Program-made: the position numbers and the translations under genes
Source of the DNA: Artemia franciscana
Lineage: Eukaryota > Arthropoda > Branchiopoda > Anostraca > Artemiidae
DNA length: 64,000 bases
Reading direction: 5' to 3'
Assembly: GCF_032884065.1 (NCBI RefSeq)
Contig: NW_027062613.1
Location: 62,001 to 126,000, forward strand
Notes under the pieces: model-generated
What the model was told of the DNA's origin: nothing
The model's database searches: none
The model's input: the letters and a program-made list of their open reading frames with translations, nothing else
Shown here: positions 24,752-36,005 of the stretch, piece after piece
Layout: every line of letters starts with the position of its first letter
Numbering within the stretch: position 1 is the first letter of the stretch

Positions 24752-26990
24752 TACCCTCCGATAGCTTTTGATTCTTAAGAGAAAAAAACAAATTTCAATT
24801 TCGAAGTAAATAAATATTTTCGGGGAAAGAAAAGTATTTAGGACAGCAATAATCAAATACATAATAAAAAAAATCAGCATTATAGCTTTTATAGGCTTTT
24901 GTTTTCTTTTATATTAGTATGATAATAAAAAATATGATAAGGTTTTACTCTGTGATGTTAGGCTATATTTTGATTTTTAAAAATCCTATTTCCGCTTTAT
25001 AATTAAACGAACAATGCTTAATTCTAATAGAAACATGGTAGCCTAGTTGTCTTCATTATTTAAAAGCAGCTGTCATTATATGACAAGAAAGAATAATTGA
25101 CAATGAATTGAAAAAACTTATAAAGGTGATAAACATGCATATTCAGTATTAAGAGTTATGGGACCCGCTAGCAATTATACACATGTACTACTAGTTGGAG
25201 GTTTTAAAAGTGTCTCTTTCGATGCTAGGGAATGGACAGGGTTGGCTGGTTGCAGTCATTACGTGGTGGACCGGTTATCAAAAATGTCAGGGCACGACTA
25301 GCAGTCTGATCAAAAAATCTAGAATCAAGCAGGCCCTGTTTTACTTAATTTTGACTTTAAAAGGGATAAAAAACTGTACATTGCTAACCAAATGAGCATA
25401 TTCTGGATAACGAGAATTTCTTAGAAAACAATAATTCATAAATAATAAAATATTGAAGCCTTTTGGGCTTTAGTGTCCTATTACGAAAAAAAGCAATACA
25501 AACTATTACGTATATGAAGGGAATTGCCCCTTTGTCAACAAATTACTCTTTATGCTAAAGTTTTCAGCACTTTAAAAAAAATTGTTGTTCCAATTAAGCG
25601 AACATGGTGTTTCCGAAAGTGTTCTTAAAGAATTGGAACAAAATTTAAACTTTAGCGTAGAGAACGAGGTGTTGAGGAGGACACAACCCCTTCAAATACA
25701 CAATAATTTCCGTTCTCTCTAAGTTTTAATGTGGCTCTTTATATTCTGTTGAGAAACTTGTTTTCATTTAGATTCTGATCAATTTTTAATTAATCCTTGT
25801 AAATTTTGCCCCGCTTCCGAGAAGATATACCCTCTCCACTGAAATATTCCTTAGACAATTCAACCATAGTAAAAACTTACCCAGGACAACTAACCTTAAC
25901 AACTTGTTCTACTTAACCACGTTGAAAATTGAAACGGGAAGAGTAAGTAAGAAATATAAAAATGATTTCCAATAGGAATTCTGGGCAATTCCTCCAGTGC
26001 TTAAATTCTTTTGATAAGTTCACACCCTGGAAATATGCCCTCCAATCTTTTTGGTCAACTTGAATTTCGACTTAGTTGATTCCTCTCGTGACATTATATA
26101 ATCACTAGGTTGATACGATCACCACTGGAAAACAACAAAAGATCAAAAAAATTAAAAATAAAATAAAATAAAATAATCAACATCCTTCATCTTTCTTTGG
26201 GGATAAAACACAGAATTTAACATTTTGGCAGATAAGAGCTTGTAACCAAAACAAATTCTTTGCATATTCTTACTAAATTCTTATTAATAATTCTTAAAAC
26301 AAATTATTAATTCTTATCAAAATTCTTTAACTTTTAGGGGGTATTTCCCCCTTTTTTTAAATAAAGCAAATTTTTTCAGGCTTGTAACTTTTAATGGGTA
26401 AGAATAAGCCTAATGAAACTCACATATTTCAAATGAGAAAGAAAAATCCAACTATTTTCATTTATTTATTGGTATCAAAGTTCCGGGATTTTGGATTTTT
26501 GGTTACTTTTCAGCCGGCTAGCTCCTTACTCACAGTACGTTACCACAAACTGTTTAATTTTCTAAAATTGATCATAGCAAAAATATGATGAAGTTCAAGT
26601 TTGATTTGTTTTTATATTTAACTTTGAATTCAAAAAAGTTATAATTGATTTTGGTACAAAGATCTTATATTAGGTGCCTTCAATAACTAGACAATCTTCA
26701 TATTATTATTTGAAATAATTAGTGATATTTTGATAAATTTATATGGGTGATACACATTCAATAGAATTTTATGGAGCTTTGGTTCCCATACATACATATG
26801 CTCATAGGCTTCTAGTTCGAATACATTAGGGGTTTCAGTGTGTTAGTGGGTAGTATTTAATTCAGTTTCCCATGCAGGAAATTCTAGAGGTGGCCTTGTT
26901 TTCAAAAATATCAGTGCAAACATAGCTATCCAGAGTTCACATCCAGGAGATCCCGAGTCAAAATACCCTATTTTTAATGAAATATATTAC
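24752..26990 (+). repeat. X4+Y3 unit (uninterrupted)
   Basis: X4 (24752-25828) and Y3 (25829-26990) are continuous across GAAGATATACCCTC and give the empty-site reference for E5. Y3 ends at a run of ATTTTTAATGAAATATA, after which similarity to Y1 stops. Confidence 0.7.
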
Positions 26991-26999
26991 GAGTTAACA

Positions 27000-27480
27000 A
27001 TACGACACTCGCATAAGCACCATCTTTTAACCTATTAGTGGCTAGTCATCCTCAGGTTATGATTATTTGACTTTTGACTAATTTGAACAAAATGGCTAAC
27101 TCAAGTTCTCATCCAGTACAAGAGCCGTAAGCTATGTCATTTGTCGATTGATGGAATTCGTTAGTCATCAAAGCCTAAGTAGAGAGGGATATAGGCACAA
27201 TTTATTTTTCCTTACGTATTTATTTTTAGATTTTAAAACAAGGGACTTTTTATTAAATGAGTTGTCATAAAAACTATGAAAGACTCACTTAAATAGAAAT
27301 TGAAAGTTCTATTTCCCTTTTAAGAGTCTAGAGTAATTAGAGGGCACCCATTCCCACTATCATGGCAAGGAGCTCCAATTATATTAAATCAAGATTTTAA
27401 TAGCCATTATGTTCAACATAGTTTAAAGACTCCACTAAAACTGTCTCTGGGGTTCTCGAACTTTCAACATACGTCAGAGC
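27000..27480 (+). repeat. Old dispersed repeat
   Basis: Shares ordered fragments with 38650-39300: GTACAAGAGCCGTAAGC against GTACAAGGGCTGTAAG, GAGTTCTATTTTAAGAGTC-like segments, and GGGCA tracts. Possibly also with 46340-46960. No coding capacity. Family unknown. Confidence 0.4.
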
Positions 27481-28719
27481 AAAAGCTTAAGGCTGTATGT
27501 TTCGTCCGATGAATTACACAGTAAATTTATTAGTCCTCCGCAAAAAGATCAGAGAAAAAGCAGGGTAAAACACAAAAACAATAAAAAACCAGACAATTTA
27601 GAAATAGAAAAGAACCAGGAAAAAAACAAAATGGACTGCAAACTTCACTTATGCGTAAATAAGGTCTGAAACGAGTGGCATGGACCCCCATGGTCTTGCG
27701 TTTTTCATACTAGGTTATGCTTAACTTCAGCTAGCTCTGTTGGGGAATGACCAACAGATATTTACCAACAGTTTTTATGTTTCCTTATGACCGAGGGAGG
27801 TAAATTAAACACTTACAGTACCCAAAGTAATCTATCCTCATAAACCTCTAGTCCTTTAATCATGTTGGCTTTAATAATTAAAATTGTGACATATACCATA
27901 GTGTAACTTCTTAGGATAGTCCAAATAGTAAAAAATTTTTTGCTGAGGTCACATTGGAAGCTGAAGGTGATAGAGAAAAAATAGATCAAACCAAATATTT
28001 ATGCTCTTTTTAGTGGTATAAAATACATTTTAGTTTTCCGAGAGAATTCAGAATTATTTCATTTTATGGCGTTTGTCTACTTTCTCTTGACAAAACAAAG
28101 GAGAAAATATACGACAAAGTATATGATGACTAAGTAAATAAGAAAATATATGATGGCAAAGTATATGACAAAATATAAAAAATATATGGCGAAAAATACC
28201 ACCTAGAAAAGCTATTACTGCAGTAGCTAGAAAAAACCCAAGCAAGGTATGTTCTCATGAAAAACGCAGCATTAGAAAGAATCTAAGCTTGATAAATTCA
28301 TATTTTATAGATTGCCGTGCTGACAATTTGTGAACATGAATCAGTTTGTAAAGAACCTAAGGTGAGACTCAGGAAAACAAGCAGTACAAAACGAAATATT
28401 AACGGTGTTTCTGTTTCCACTGTGTGACAGAGGGTCATAACCTTTTGAAAATTCTAACTGACATTTTTGACAAATTTAAGATAAGAAACGAATTTGTCAA
28501 TAACGACCGCCGAATTTAAATTTTTTTCCCATATGATCCCCCTAAGTTTGGCTCATGAAAAGACCCTCGTCGGTATAAGTGATAAAGCTCATGGTGGTCC
28601 ACTTATGAGATAAGGTGTTTTAAATTGTCTACTTATGCAGAAGTTTCCTTAAAAAATTCTTTGATCACTACGTAATTATTTAAAAACCTTTGAGGGCGAG
28701 GTAGAAAAAAACCCTTCTG
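27481..28719. other. No recognisable feature
   Basis: Contains a short low-complexity stretch of TATATGAC/AAATATA repeats (about 28100-28200) and nothing else I can support. Confidence 0.5.
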
Positions 28720-29515
28720 GGCCCGCTAGTCAAGTGGGGGACCCTTATTGTAACCGAGGATGACGTATCGGCCGTTCATCTAGAAACTCTCCAAAACATT
28801 TTTCAAGACATTTATCTTACATTTCAAGACGTTATAAAAAGTTTTTCTACATGATATTTTTCTTCAAGATATCTTTAAGATGTTTTTCAAGATGTTTTAA
28901 GATTTTTTGAAGACATTTATCTTCAAGATATTGTTCTTCAAGATTTCTTCAAGATTTGCTTTTTCATCACCCACTAGTCAAGTGGAGAATTGGAGGGTGG
29001 GGGACCCTTATTGTAACCGAGGATGACGTATCGGCCGTTCATCTAGAAACTCTCCAAAACATTTTTCAAGACATTTATCTTACATTTCAAGACGTTCTTA
29101 AAAGTTTTTCTACATGATATTTTTCTTCAAGATTTCTTTAAGATGTTTTTCAAGATGTTTTAAGATTTTTTGAAGACATTTATCTTCAAGATATTGTTCT
29201 TCAAGATTTCTTCAAGATTTGCTTTTTCATCACCCACTAGTCAAGTGGAGAATTGGAGGGTGGGGGACCCTTATTGTAACCGAGGATGACGTATAGGCCG
29301 TTCATCTAGAAACTCTCTAAAACATTTTTCAAGACATTTATCTTACATTTCAAGACGTTCTTAAAAGTTTTTCTACATGATATTTTTCTTCAAGATTTCT
29401 TTAAGATGTTTTTCAAGATGTTTTAAGATTTTTTGAAGACATTTATCTTCAAGATATTGTTCTTCAAGATTTCTTCAAGATTTGCTTTTTCATCACCCAC
29501 TAGTCAAGTGGAGAA
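28720..29515 (+). repeat. 263 bp tandem satellite, three copies
   Basis: The start of ACCGAGGATGACGTA recurs at 28753, 29016 and 29279 (period 263). Units are nearly identical. Each begins near CTAGTCAAGTGG and contains a block dense in TTCAAGA/TCTTCAAGAT subrepeats. The array stops at AGTCAAGTGGAGAAATCCC; a fainter TTCAAGA/TTGAGATTTTT-rich tail runs to about 29680. Confidence 0.9.
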
Positions 29516-29747
29516 ATCCCGGTTGCAACTGAGGAAGAAGGATTGCCCAAACACTGGTGTTAAATAACACTTTAGGAGATGATTTTTCAAGGGTTTTTTT
29601 CTTTTTTTCCTCATCTCTTTTTCTTCAAGAGTTTTTTATTTTGAGATTTTTTTCCTTGAGATTTTTCATCAAGGTATTCTCAAAACCATTTAAACAAGAT
29701 GTGATTTAATTCAGGAAAGCTTTATAAAATGTAATAAAATATGTTTG

Positions 29748-29823
29748 TCTACAGTAAGAATCGAACATAAGACCAGAGATTTACCAAACAGACTGGTACC
29801 TTAGACACCTGAACCAACAAGTA
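29748..29823 (-). tRNA. Degenerate tRNA-like sequence (pseudogene or SINE head)
   Basis: On the minus strand, TGGTTCAGGTG (29806-29816) fits the pol III A box TRGYNNARNNG, and TGTTCGATTCT (29757-29767) matches the B box GGTTCGANTCC at most positions, with a tRNA-like spacing of 38 nt. Anticodon-stem pairing is poor, so no amino acid is assigned and a functional tRNA is unlikely. No obvious SINE body or tail was recognised. Confidence 0.35.
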
Positions 29824-30599
29824 ATTCCTAATTTTAATGTCTTGGAAGTGATTTCTGCAAAAAAGTTTGTTCCTGAATGCACTCTAGCATCTAAAAACTT
29901 AATGATTATTGATTTATTACGAAAATTTGATTGCTATATAATAGTTTATGGGATACTATCAGAGCGTGAACATGTGGAATATTGTTCTTAGAGTATTTCT
30001 AGTTAACACACTACCGTTATTTCGAGTGAAACAAAATCAATAGTAGCCTAATGGTTAGGATATGATATACCTTTTTATAACGTCAACAGTCTGTCTTTTT
30101 CTCTTTTTTAAGAATAATCTTACAGTTATATTAGCGATAATCTCAAACGGGTGTAACGAATTAATACAGATGTATATAGGCTATAATATACCTTAAATGC
30201 TACAGTAAAATATATTGAAGAATAATTGCGGAGCAAGAAATCTAAAAGATAAAAACAAAGACTTTTATTGAACTTACAAGTTTTATTAATAAGCCGATTT
30301 ACAAATATTATTAAAAAACTTCTTACTTAGAGCACTAAAATCAATATTATACAGCTAGGAAAGGGAATTTATGATTATGATTTCATTCAATCAAGTGTTT
30401 TTCACATAAGTGCCGTGAAACTTTGGGTAAGTATAATCACAACATCAAAAATATAAAGCTGCATCAAAACAACAAGTTTTATTTGATAAATTCTTGACTC
30501 ACTTTCAATTTAGCCTGAAAATCTTTTTAATCTGACAACAACGAGTATAAACCTTATAATGTAAACAAGTTTTTCTTGAAAAAGCCTTTTCCATATTCA

Positions 30600-31404
30600 C
30601 TACAACCAATAGTTTTAAATGTTTTCCCCTATACAATTAAAACTTTCTAAAAAAAAAACAGAAAAGACCTTCTAAAAACAGGAAAACTACCTCCTTGTAC
30701 TTTAGATATGCCGCTAAAGCCTTATCATGCACCTTTATTTTAGCAAATCATTCGATCAAATTTAACGTATTTTTGGCTTTAAGCTTATATTTCCTTATTA
30801 TTGAAAAATCATTAGAATTCAAACATTTTTTTGACCGAACCTTTCAATATTTCCAGTGATTTCGTAAAAAACCCTTTTATTTTAAAAAAGCACATATAAT
30901 TAAAAGCTTTATCCTAAATAGAACTTTTCTTAATTGTCTTCAATAAGTGCTTTCAATTTTTTTCAGTTTTAAAATGATAACCTTCTAAAATCTATAGAAA
31001 CTACATTCTGCTAATATAGCAGCCCCCATCCTTATATTTTAGATATGGCCCTTAAGATTTAACATCGCTCCTTATTTTTAAAAAATCATTTGATATAATT
31101 GAATAATTTTTCATCTTAATCCTATATTTCCTTATTGTTAAAAAGAATATAGAATGTAAAATATTCTTGAATGAACTATTATCTTAATTTCAGCGATTTT
31201 GCGAGAATTCTCTTTTTACTTGGAATTCCCACATTTTTTAAATAAGCATTTTCTTAATCCCTTTCAACCATTGGTTCCATATATTTTCCCTTTCAAAATT
31301 ATAACCTCCTAAGACATTCAGAAATTATACTCTAAAAACAAGGCAACCCCCTTCTTTCATTTAGACATGCCTATTAAATTTTGATATCGCTCCTTACTCT
31401 TAGC
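30600..31404 (+). repeat. ~330 bp diverged tandem repeat
   Basis: TTTAGATATG or a near match recurs at 30701, 31038 and 31360 (spacings 337 and 322), each followed by an ATCGCTCCTTAYTY-like or related A/T segment and preceded by ACCTYCTAAAA-type sequence. The third unit is interrupted by the LINE at about 31405. Confidence 0.5.
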
Positions 31405-32445
31405 AAAACATTTGATTCATTTCAAGAAGTCCCACTAGAATGGTTTAGGTCCTACCTCTCAGAGAGATCTCAGTATGTTTTGGTTAACTGTACTTCTTCC
31501 TCTACTTTGCCTGTATTGAAAGGTGTCCCACAAGGCTCTGTGCTTGGACCACTTTTATTTCTAATTTACATCAATGATCTTGTTGATGGTCTTCATCCCC
31601 ATGTTCACCCTGTTCTTTTTGCTGATGACAGTAACTTTTTCATTGCTGCGGTGGACCTGCCATCTGCCACTTCTATGGCTCAAGGTCTTCTTGATAAAGT
31701 AAAGGATTGGTGCTGGTCAAATGGTAAGGCTCTTAACAGCCGAAAGAGTGCCATTGTCAACTTCAGGACCCCTTACCGTATGCGAGACGTACAGGAGCCA
31801 ATCACCCTGACTTTTGGGAATGATATTATACCACAAGCTACTGTGGTGAAATTTCTTGGTGTGTATCTTGACTGTTTTCTTTCTTTCAAACCGCATATAA
31901 CTCACACCCGTTCCTTAATCCTCCGCCAGTCTTCAATGTTGCACCGGATTAACTCATTTCTTCCTCCTGATATTATGGTTTCTCTTTATTATGCTTTTAT
32001 TTATCCTTACCTTTCTTATAGCTGCTCTGTCTGGGGTAATACTAATAAATCTCTTCCCTGCTCACTTCAGAGAGCCCAAAATAGGGCAGTGAAGGCTACT
32101 TTTCTTCTCCCTCGGCTTTACCCTTTCTCTGATCTTTATAATGATACTGGAATAGCTCCGCTGGATCATATTATAGGTAAAAATACTCTTTATTTAGCGC
32201 ATTCTGCTTTTCTAGGTACTCTCCCACCGCCCCTACAGCAGTTTTTCTCACGGACAGGCTCAGGTAGGTACTTTTCTTCTTTACGTAATTCTCCTCGACG
32301 ATTTATTTTACCAAAACGATCTTCTACAGCAGGCCAGAGGTCTCCAGTATATCAATCAATTCTATTATGGAACTCCATCCCTTCGGATGTCCCTCTTTTT
32401 CTTTCTGCAAAGGCATTATTTCGTCGGGTATTTCCAATTCAATAA
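31381..32445 (+). CDS. 5'-truncated LINE reverse transcriptase, open frame
   Basis: An uninterrupted frame of 354 codons covers the carboxyl half of a LINE RT. It has a LEWFRSYLSERSQYV block (about residues 19-33), motif B GVPQGSVLGPLLFLIYINDL (48-67), the catalytic motif C LFADDSNFF (79-87), the thumb-proximal KFLGVYLD (157-164) and a YPYLSYSCSVWG block (209-219). It copies element RNA at the target site in intact elements. Motif A, the endonuclease and ORF1 are missing, so this copy is dead on arrival. True element sequence starts near 31405-31420; the upstream codons come from the host repeat. The absence of stops suggests a fairly recent insertion. Jockey/CR1-like by motif; clade not certain. 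Confidence 0.85.
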   Translation: MISLLTLSKTFDSFQEVPLEWFRSYLSERSQYVLVNCTSSSTLPVLKGVPQGSVLGPLLFLIYINDLVDGLHPHVHPVLFADDSNFFIAAVDLPSATSMAQGLLDKVKDWCWSNGKALNSRKSAIVNFRTPYRMRDVQEPITLTFGNDIIPQATVVKFLGVYLDCFLSFKPHITHTRSLILRQSSMLHRINSFLPPDIMVSLYYAFIYPYLSYSCSVWGNTNKSLPCSLQRAQNRAVKATFLLPRLYPFSDLYNDTGIAPLDHIIGKNTLYLAHSAFLGTLPPPLQQFFSRTGSGRYFSSLRNSPRRFILPKRSSTAGQRSPVYQSILLWNSIPSDVPLFLSAKALFRRVFPIQ

Positions 32446-32588
32446 TTATTCTCTCTTTATTAATCCTTTCCTAATTTGTATGTCTCTTCTCTTCTTTTAA
32501 AATCATTTTCAGCTATTTGTTAAATCTCCTTCTAAATCTTCTATCTGTTAAATATCCTATCTATTCAATGTCCTTGTCTTGTTCCAGT

Positions 32589-32646
<58 letters not shown>

Positions 32647-32787
32647 TATGTATTTTATAATAGTGTTTTATTCTTGTTCTCTGTGGTCCATTACAAGCAA
32701 AGCTTCTTGGGCCTAGTAACCACTTTACTTTTGTAATAGTTTTTTCTTTTAGTATCAATAAATTGATTGATTGATTGATTGATTGAT
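31405..32787 (+). mobile_element. 5'-truncated LINE insertion with TTGA-repeat tail
   Basis: The RT frame is followed by a T/C-rich 3' UTR containing a T56 run (32590-32645), then AATAAA (32757-32762) running straight into a (TTGA)n tail to about 32787. Short-repeat tails in place of poly-A are known for CR1/L2-like LINEs. It is inserted into the ~330 bp tandem repeat. Confidence 0.8.
32590..32645 (+). repeat. T56 homopolymer
   Basis: 56 consecutive T inside the LINE 3' UTR. The length may be an assembly or polymerase artefact. Confidence 0.9.
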
Positions 32788-32929
32788 ATAATTTAATATT
32801 ATTTTATATTTTTCTCTATTTTTTGGGTTCAACAAATCGAACACGGAAAAAATTCAACCATGAAAGCAGAGTGGCACTCTGATTGACACTGATAAAGTTT
32901 ATAAGACAGATAAGATCCTACAATATTCC

Positions 32930-35235
32930 AAAATTTATAATAAAATCTAAATAGTGCTTACATAACAAAAATCATTATTAAAAAACAAAAAAAAAGTTTA
33001 CATAAATCCAAAATAACCAATAGAAAAAAAAATGATATCTGCAAAATATAAAATGCTTGTTACAAAACACATAAACTCTAAGAGTCCAAAAAATTCAAAG
33101 AGAATACCAAAAATTCAAAATATTCAAAAGTGTTTTTTTTTGGAAAAAAATGATTTTTACAAAATACAAAAAGTTTTGATAAAGCTACAAATTATTCTTA
33201 TGAAATACAAATAAGTATGTTAAACGAATAAAAAATTGTTCTAATAATATAAGTAATAGTCACTGTAAAATATAAAACACTTGTTAAAAAACACAGAAAT
33301 TTAGACACTATCAAAAATGCTTCCAAGATATTACAAAAAGCTAAAAAAACCCAAATATTTCTTATCAAGCCAAAAAAATTCTTAAAAGTAATGAAAAGTT
33401 TTAAAATCCAAAATAGTTCTTACAATACAAAAAAAACAGATTCTTAATAAATACATAATACCTAAAAATACTACACAAATTTAAAATTGTTCAAAGAGAA
33501 TAGGAAATAATTACTGAAAAATACAATTACCGGTCAAAAACAAATAATTCTTACACAATTCAAAATACTTCTTACGGAATAAAAATAGTTGCTGCAAAAC
33601 CCACGAATTCTAAGATACTTTTCAGAGAATAAAAAAAAAATTCAAAATAAAAGCAAAATAATTCTTCAACACGAAACAATTCTTTTACAATTGAACAGTG
33701 TTCTAACAAAATCCAATGTACTTCTTAAAATACAAATGTTTCCTAACAACACAAAAATACTTTACACAAATCTAAAATAGATCTAATAGAATTAAAACAG
33801 CTACTGCAAAATACAAAATGTTTGTTAAGTATAATTACAGAGAATATAAAATAATTGCTGAAAAATAAAATTACCGGTCAAAAACAAATAATTCTTACAC
33901 AATTCAAAATACTTCTTACGGAATAAAAATGGTTGCTGCAAAACCCAAAAATTCTAAGATACTTCTCACAGAATACAAAAAAAGTTCAAAATAAAAGCAA
34001 AGTAATTCTTCAACACAAAACAATTCTTTTATAATTGAACAGTTTTCTAACAAAATCCCATATACTTCTTAAAATACAAATTTTTCCTAACAACACAAAA
34101 ATACTTTACACAAATCTAGAATAGTTCTAATAGAATTAAAACAGCTACTGCAAAATACAAAATCCTTGTTACATCGCAAAAGAATCTAAAAACGCCGAAA
34201 GTAATTATTACGAAATACGAAAAAGTCAAAGAAAATCCAAAACAGTTCATACAAAATAAAAATTATTATTAAAAAACACTAAGCCTTCTGATAATTTCCA
34301 AATTAGTTACTAGGAAATAAAAAACATTCTTAAAGATAGAAAAAAATACTTTACACAAATTCGAAATATTTCTAACAGAAAAAGATTCAGTTGCTGAAAA
34401 ATACAAAATACTTGTTAATAGCGCAAAAAATATAACAACATCCACGATGCTTCTTATTTAATACAAAAAAATTGTAGCTAAATTTAAAATACTTCTTAAA
34501 AAAATAATATTTACGTAATAGAAAAAAGTTCTGATAAAATCCAAAATATTTCCTACAAAACAAATTTTTACTTAAAAAATAATAAAATAATTTACACGAA
34601 TCCAAAATAGTTTTAACAGAATCAAAAATAGCTACTATAAAATACTAAACACTTGTCACGAAACCACCCAAAAAATATAAGAACGTAAAAAGTAAGTCTT
34701 ACAGGATATAAAAAGTTCAAAGAAATTCCAATTAGTTATTGAGAAACAAATATAATTCTCACGCGACATAAAACTTCTGATAATTTCTAAATAGTTGCTA
34801 CAATTGAAAAACCATTCTTATAAAATAAAACATACTTTACGTAAATCCAAAATAGTTCTGACAGAATACAAAATAGTAGTTGCAAAATACAAAATACTTG
34901 ATCAAAAAACACAAAAATTCTAACAATAGCGACATTCATTCTGACAGAATTTAAGAAGTTCAATTAAAATTCAAAATTATTCTTACAAAATAAAAAAAAA
35001 TTCTTAAAAATTGCAAAAAGTCTTCAAAACAGATCAAAAACAAATCATATAAAATAAAAATTATTCTTATAATATCAAAATAACCTTAAAAAAATCTGAA
35101 ACAGTATTAAGAGAACAAAAAATTTTGATGGAAAAACAAAATAATCTTTTAAAACACAAAAAAGTTAAACAACATCAAAATTCTTCTAACAAAATACAAT
35201 ATTATACACAAATTTGAAATATTTTGCAAATAATC
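32930..35235. repeat. A-rich degenerate tandem array
   Basis: Hundreds of short degenerate units on the theme TTCT-nACA-AAAT(A)CAAAA, with words such as CTTACAAAATACAAAAA and AATAGTTCTAACAGAAT recurring every few tens of bases. Coding appearances are artefacts of the repeat. Confidence 0.75.
33490..34175. repeat. 344 bp direct duplication inside the A-rich array
   Basis: ATTACCGGTCAAAAAC occurs at about 33527 and 33871 (period 344), and the ~330 bp on either side match with scattered changes, a larger and younger duplication inside the degenerate array. Confidence 0.75.
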
Positions 35236-35324
35236 CAACAGCTTTTAGGTTACTTTAGACTAACTTGTTTCAAGCCAGGTTCATTTGAGTTTTTTGGTCC
35301 AGCGCAACGCTAAATTTTATTTTT

Positions 35325-35960
35325 TCTAACAAGTATTTGTATTTTAGAGCCACTTTTTTTCTGTTAGAACTATTTTGAATTTGTGTTAAGTATTTTTCTT
35401 ATGCGTAAGAATACTTTTGTCCTGAAGGAACTATTTTAGATTTTGTAGAGCTTTTGTATTTTATAATAATTATATTTGTCTTGTTAGAACAATTTTGGAT
35501 TTTGCTTGAACTTTTTGTATTATGTAAGAATTCTTTTGAACTTTCCTAGAATTTTCGTTTGTAACAGATATTTGTGTTTTGCGACAAATATTTCTTATTC
35601 TGTTAGACCTATTTTGAATTTGGGCTGTATAGTTTCTATTTTATAATAATATTTGTTTTATTTTGTATGAACTATTTTTTTTATAGCATTTTATATTACA
35701 TAAGAATTTATTTTGTTTTGTAAGAACTCATTTGGTTTTGTTTGATATTTTTGTGTCTTGTAACATATATTTTGCATCTTGTCGTTTCTATTTTTGGTTC
35801 TGTTATTTAAATAAAATAAAATAAAATTATTTTGGATTTTGTAAGAAAAAAATTTGTTTTGCAGCAACTTTGTTGGATTCTATTCGAAGTTTTTGTATTG
35901 TGTAAAAAATATTTTTGTTTTGTAAGAACTGTTTTGGATTTTTTTTATATTTTTTCTGAA
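35325..35960. repeat. T-rich continuation of the same array in inverted orientation
   Basis: Words such as AGAACTATTTTGAATTT, TTTTGGATTTTGTAAG and TTGTATTTT are reverse complements of the unit of the preceding array. The polarity switches within about 35240-35325, a segment (GCTTTTAGGTTACTTTAG onward) that belongs to neither. Confidence 0.7.
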
Positions 35961-36005
35961 AGTACTAAAATTGTAAAATAACTGTGCTTCCTAGTGTTAA
36001 ATTAA

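Larger units (their letters stand above)
16969..25820 (+). repeat. 7.2 kb tandem duplication, copy 2 (interrupted by E5)
   Basis: Repeats 9747-16968. Its length, about 8.85 kb, equals 7.22 kb plus the 1.71 kb E5 insertion minus small deletions, the clearest being about 55 bp missing from Y2 near 24579 (between CACATT and GGGTTCG). Copy 2 continues past the copy 1 junction into GAGAAGATATACC and Y3, showing that the ancestral order was A-X-Y-X-Y. Confidence 0.85.

Noticed and set aside
28054..28245. 63-codon Cys/His/Phe-rich frame
   Set aside because: Translation of a short TATATGAC-type low-complexity run.
28720..29515. Heat-shock-element cluster in the TTCAAGA ladder
   Set aside because: The required alternation nTTCnnGAAn is mostly not met; the third position after GA is T or C in nearly all units.
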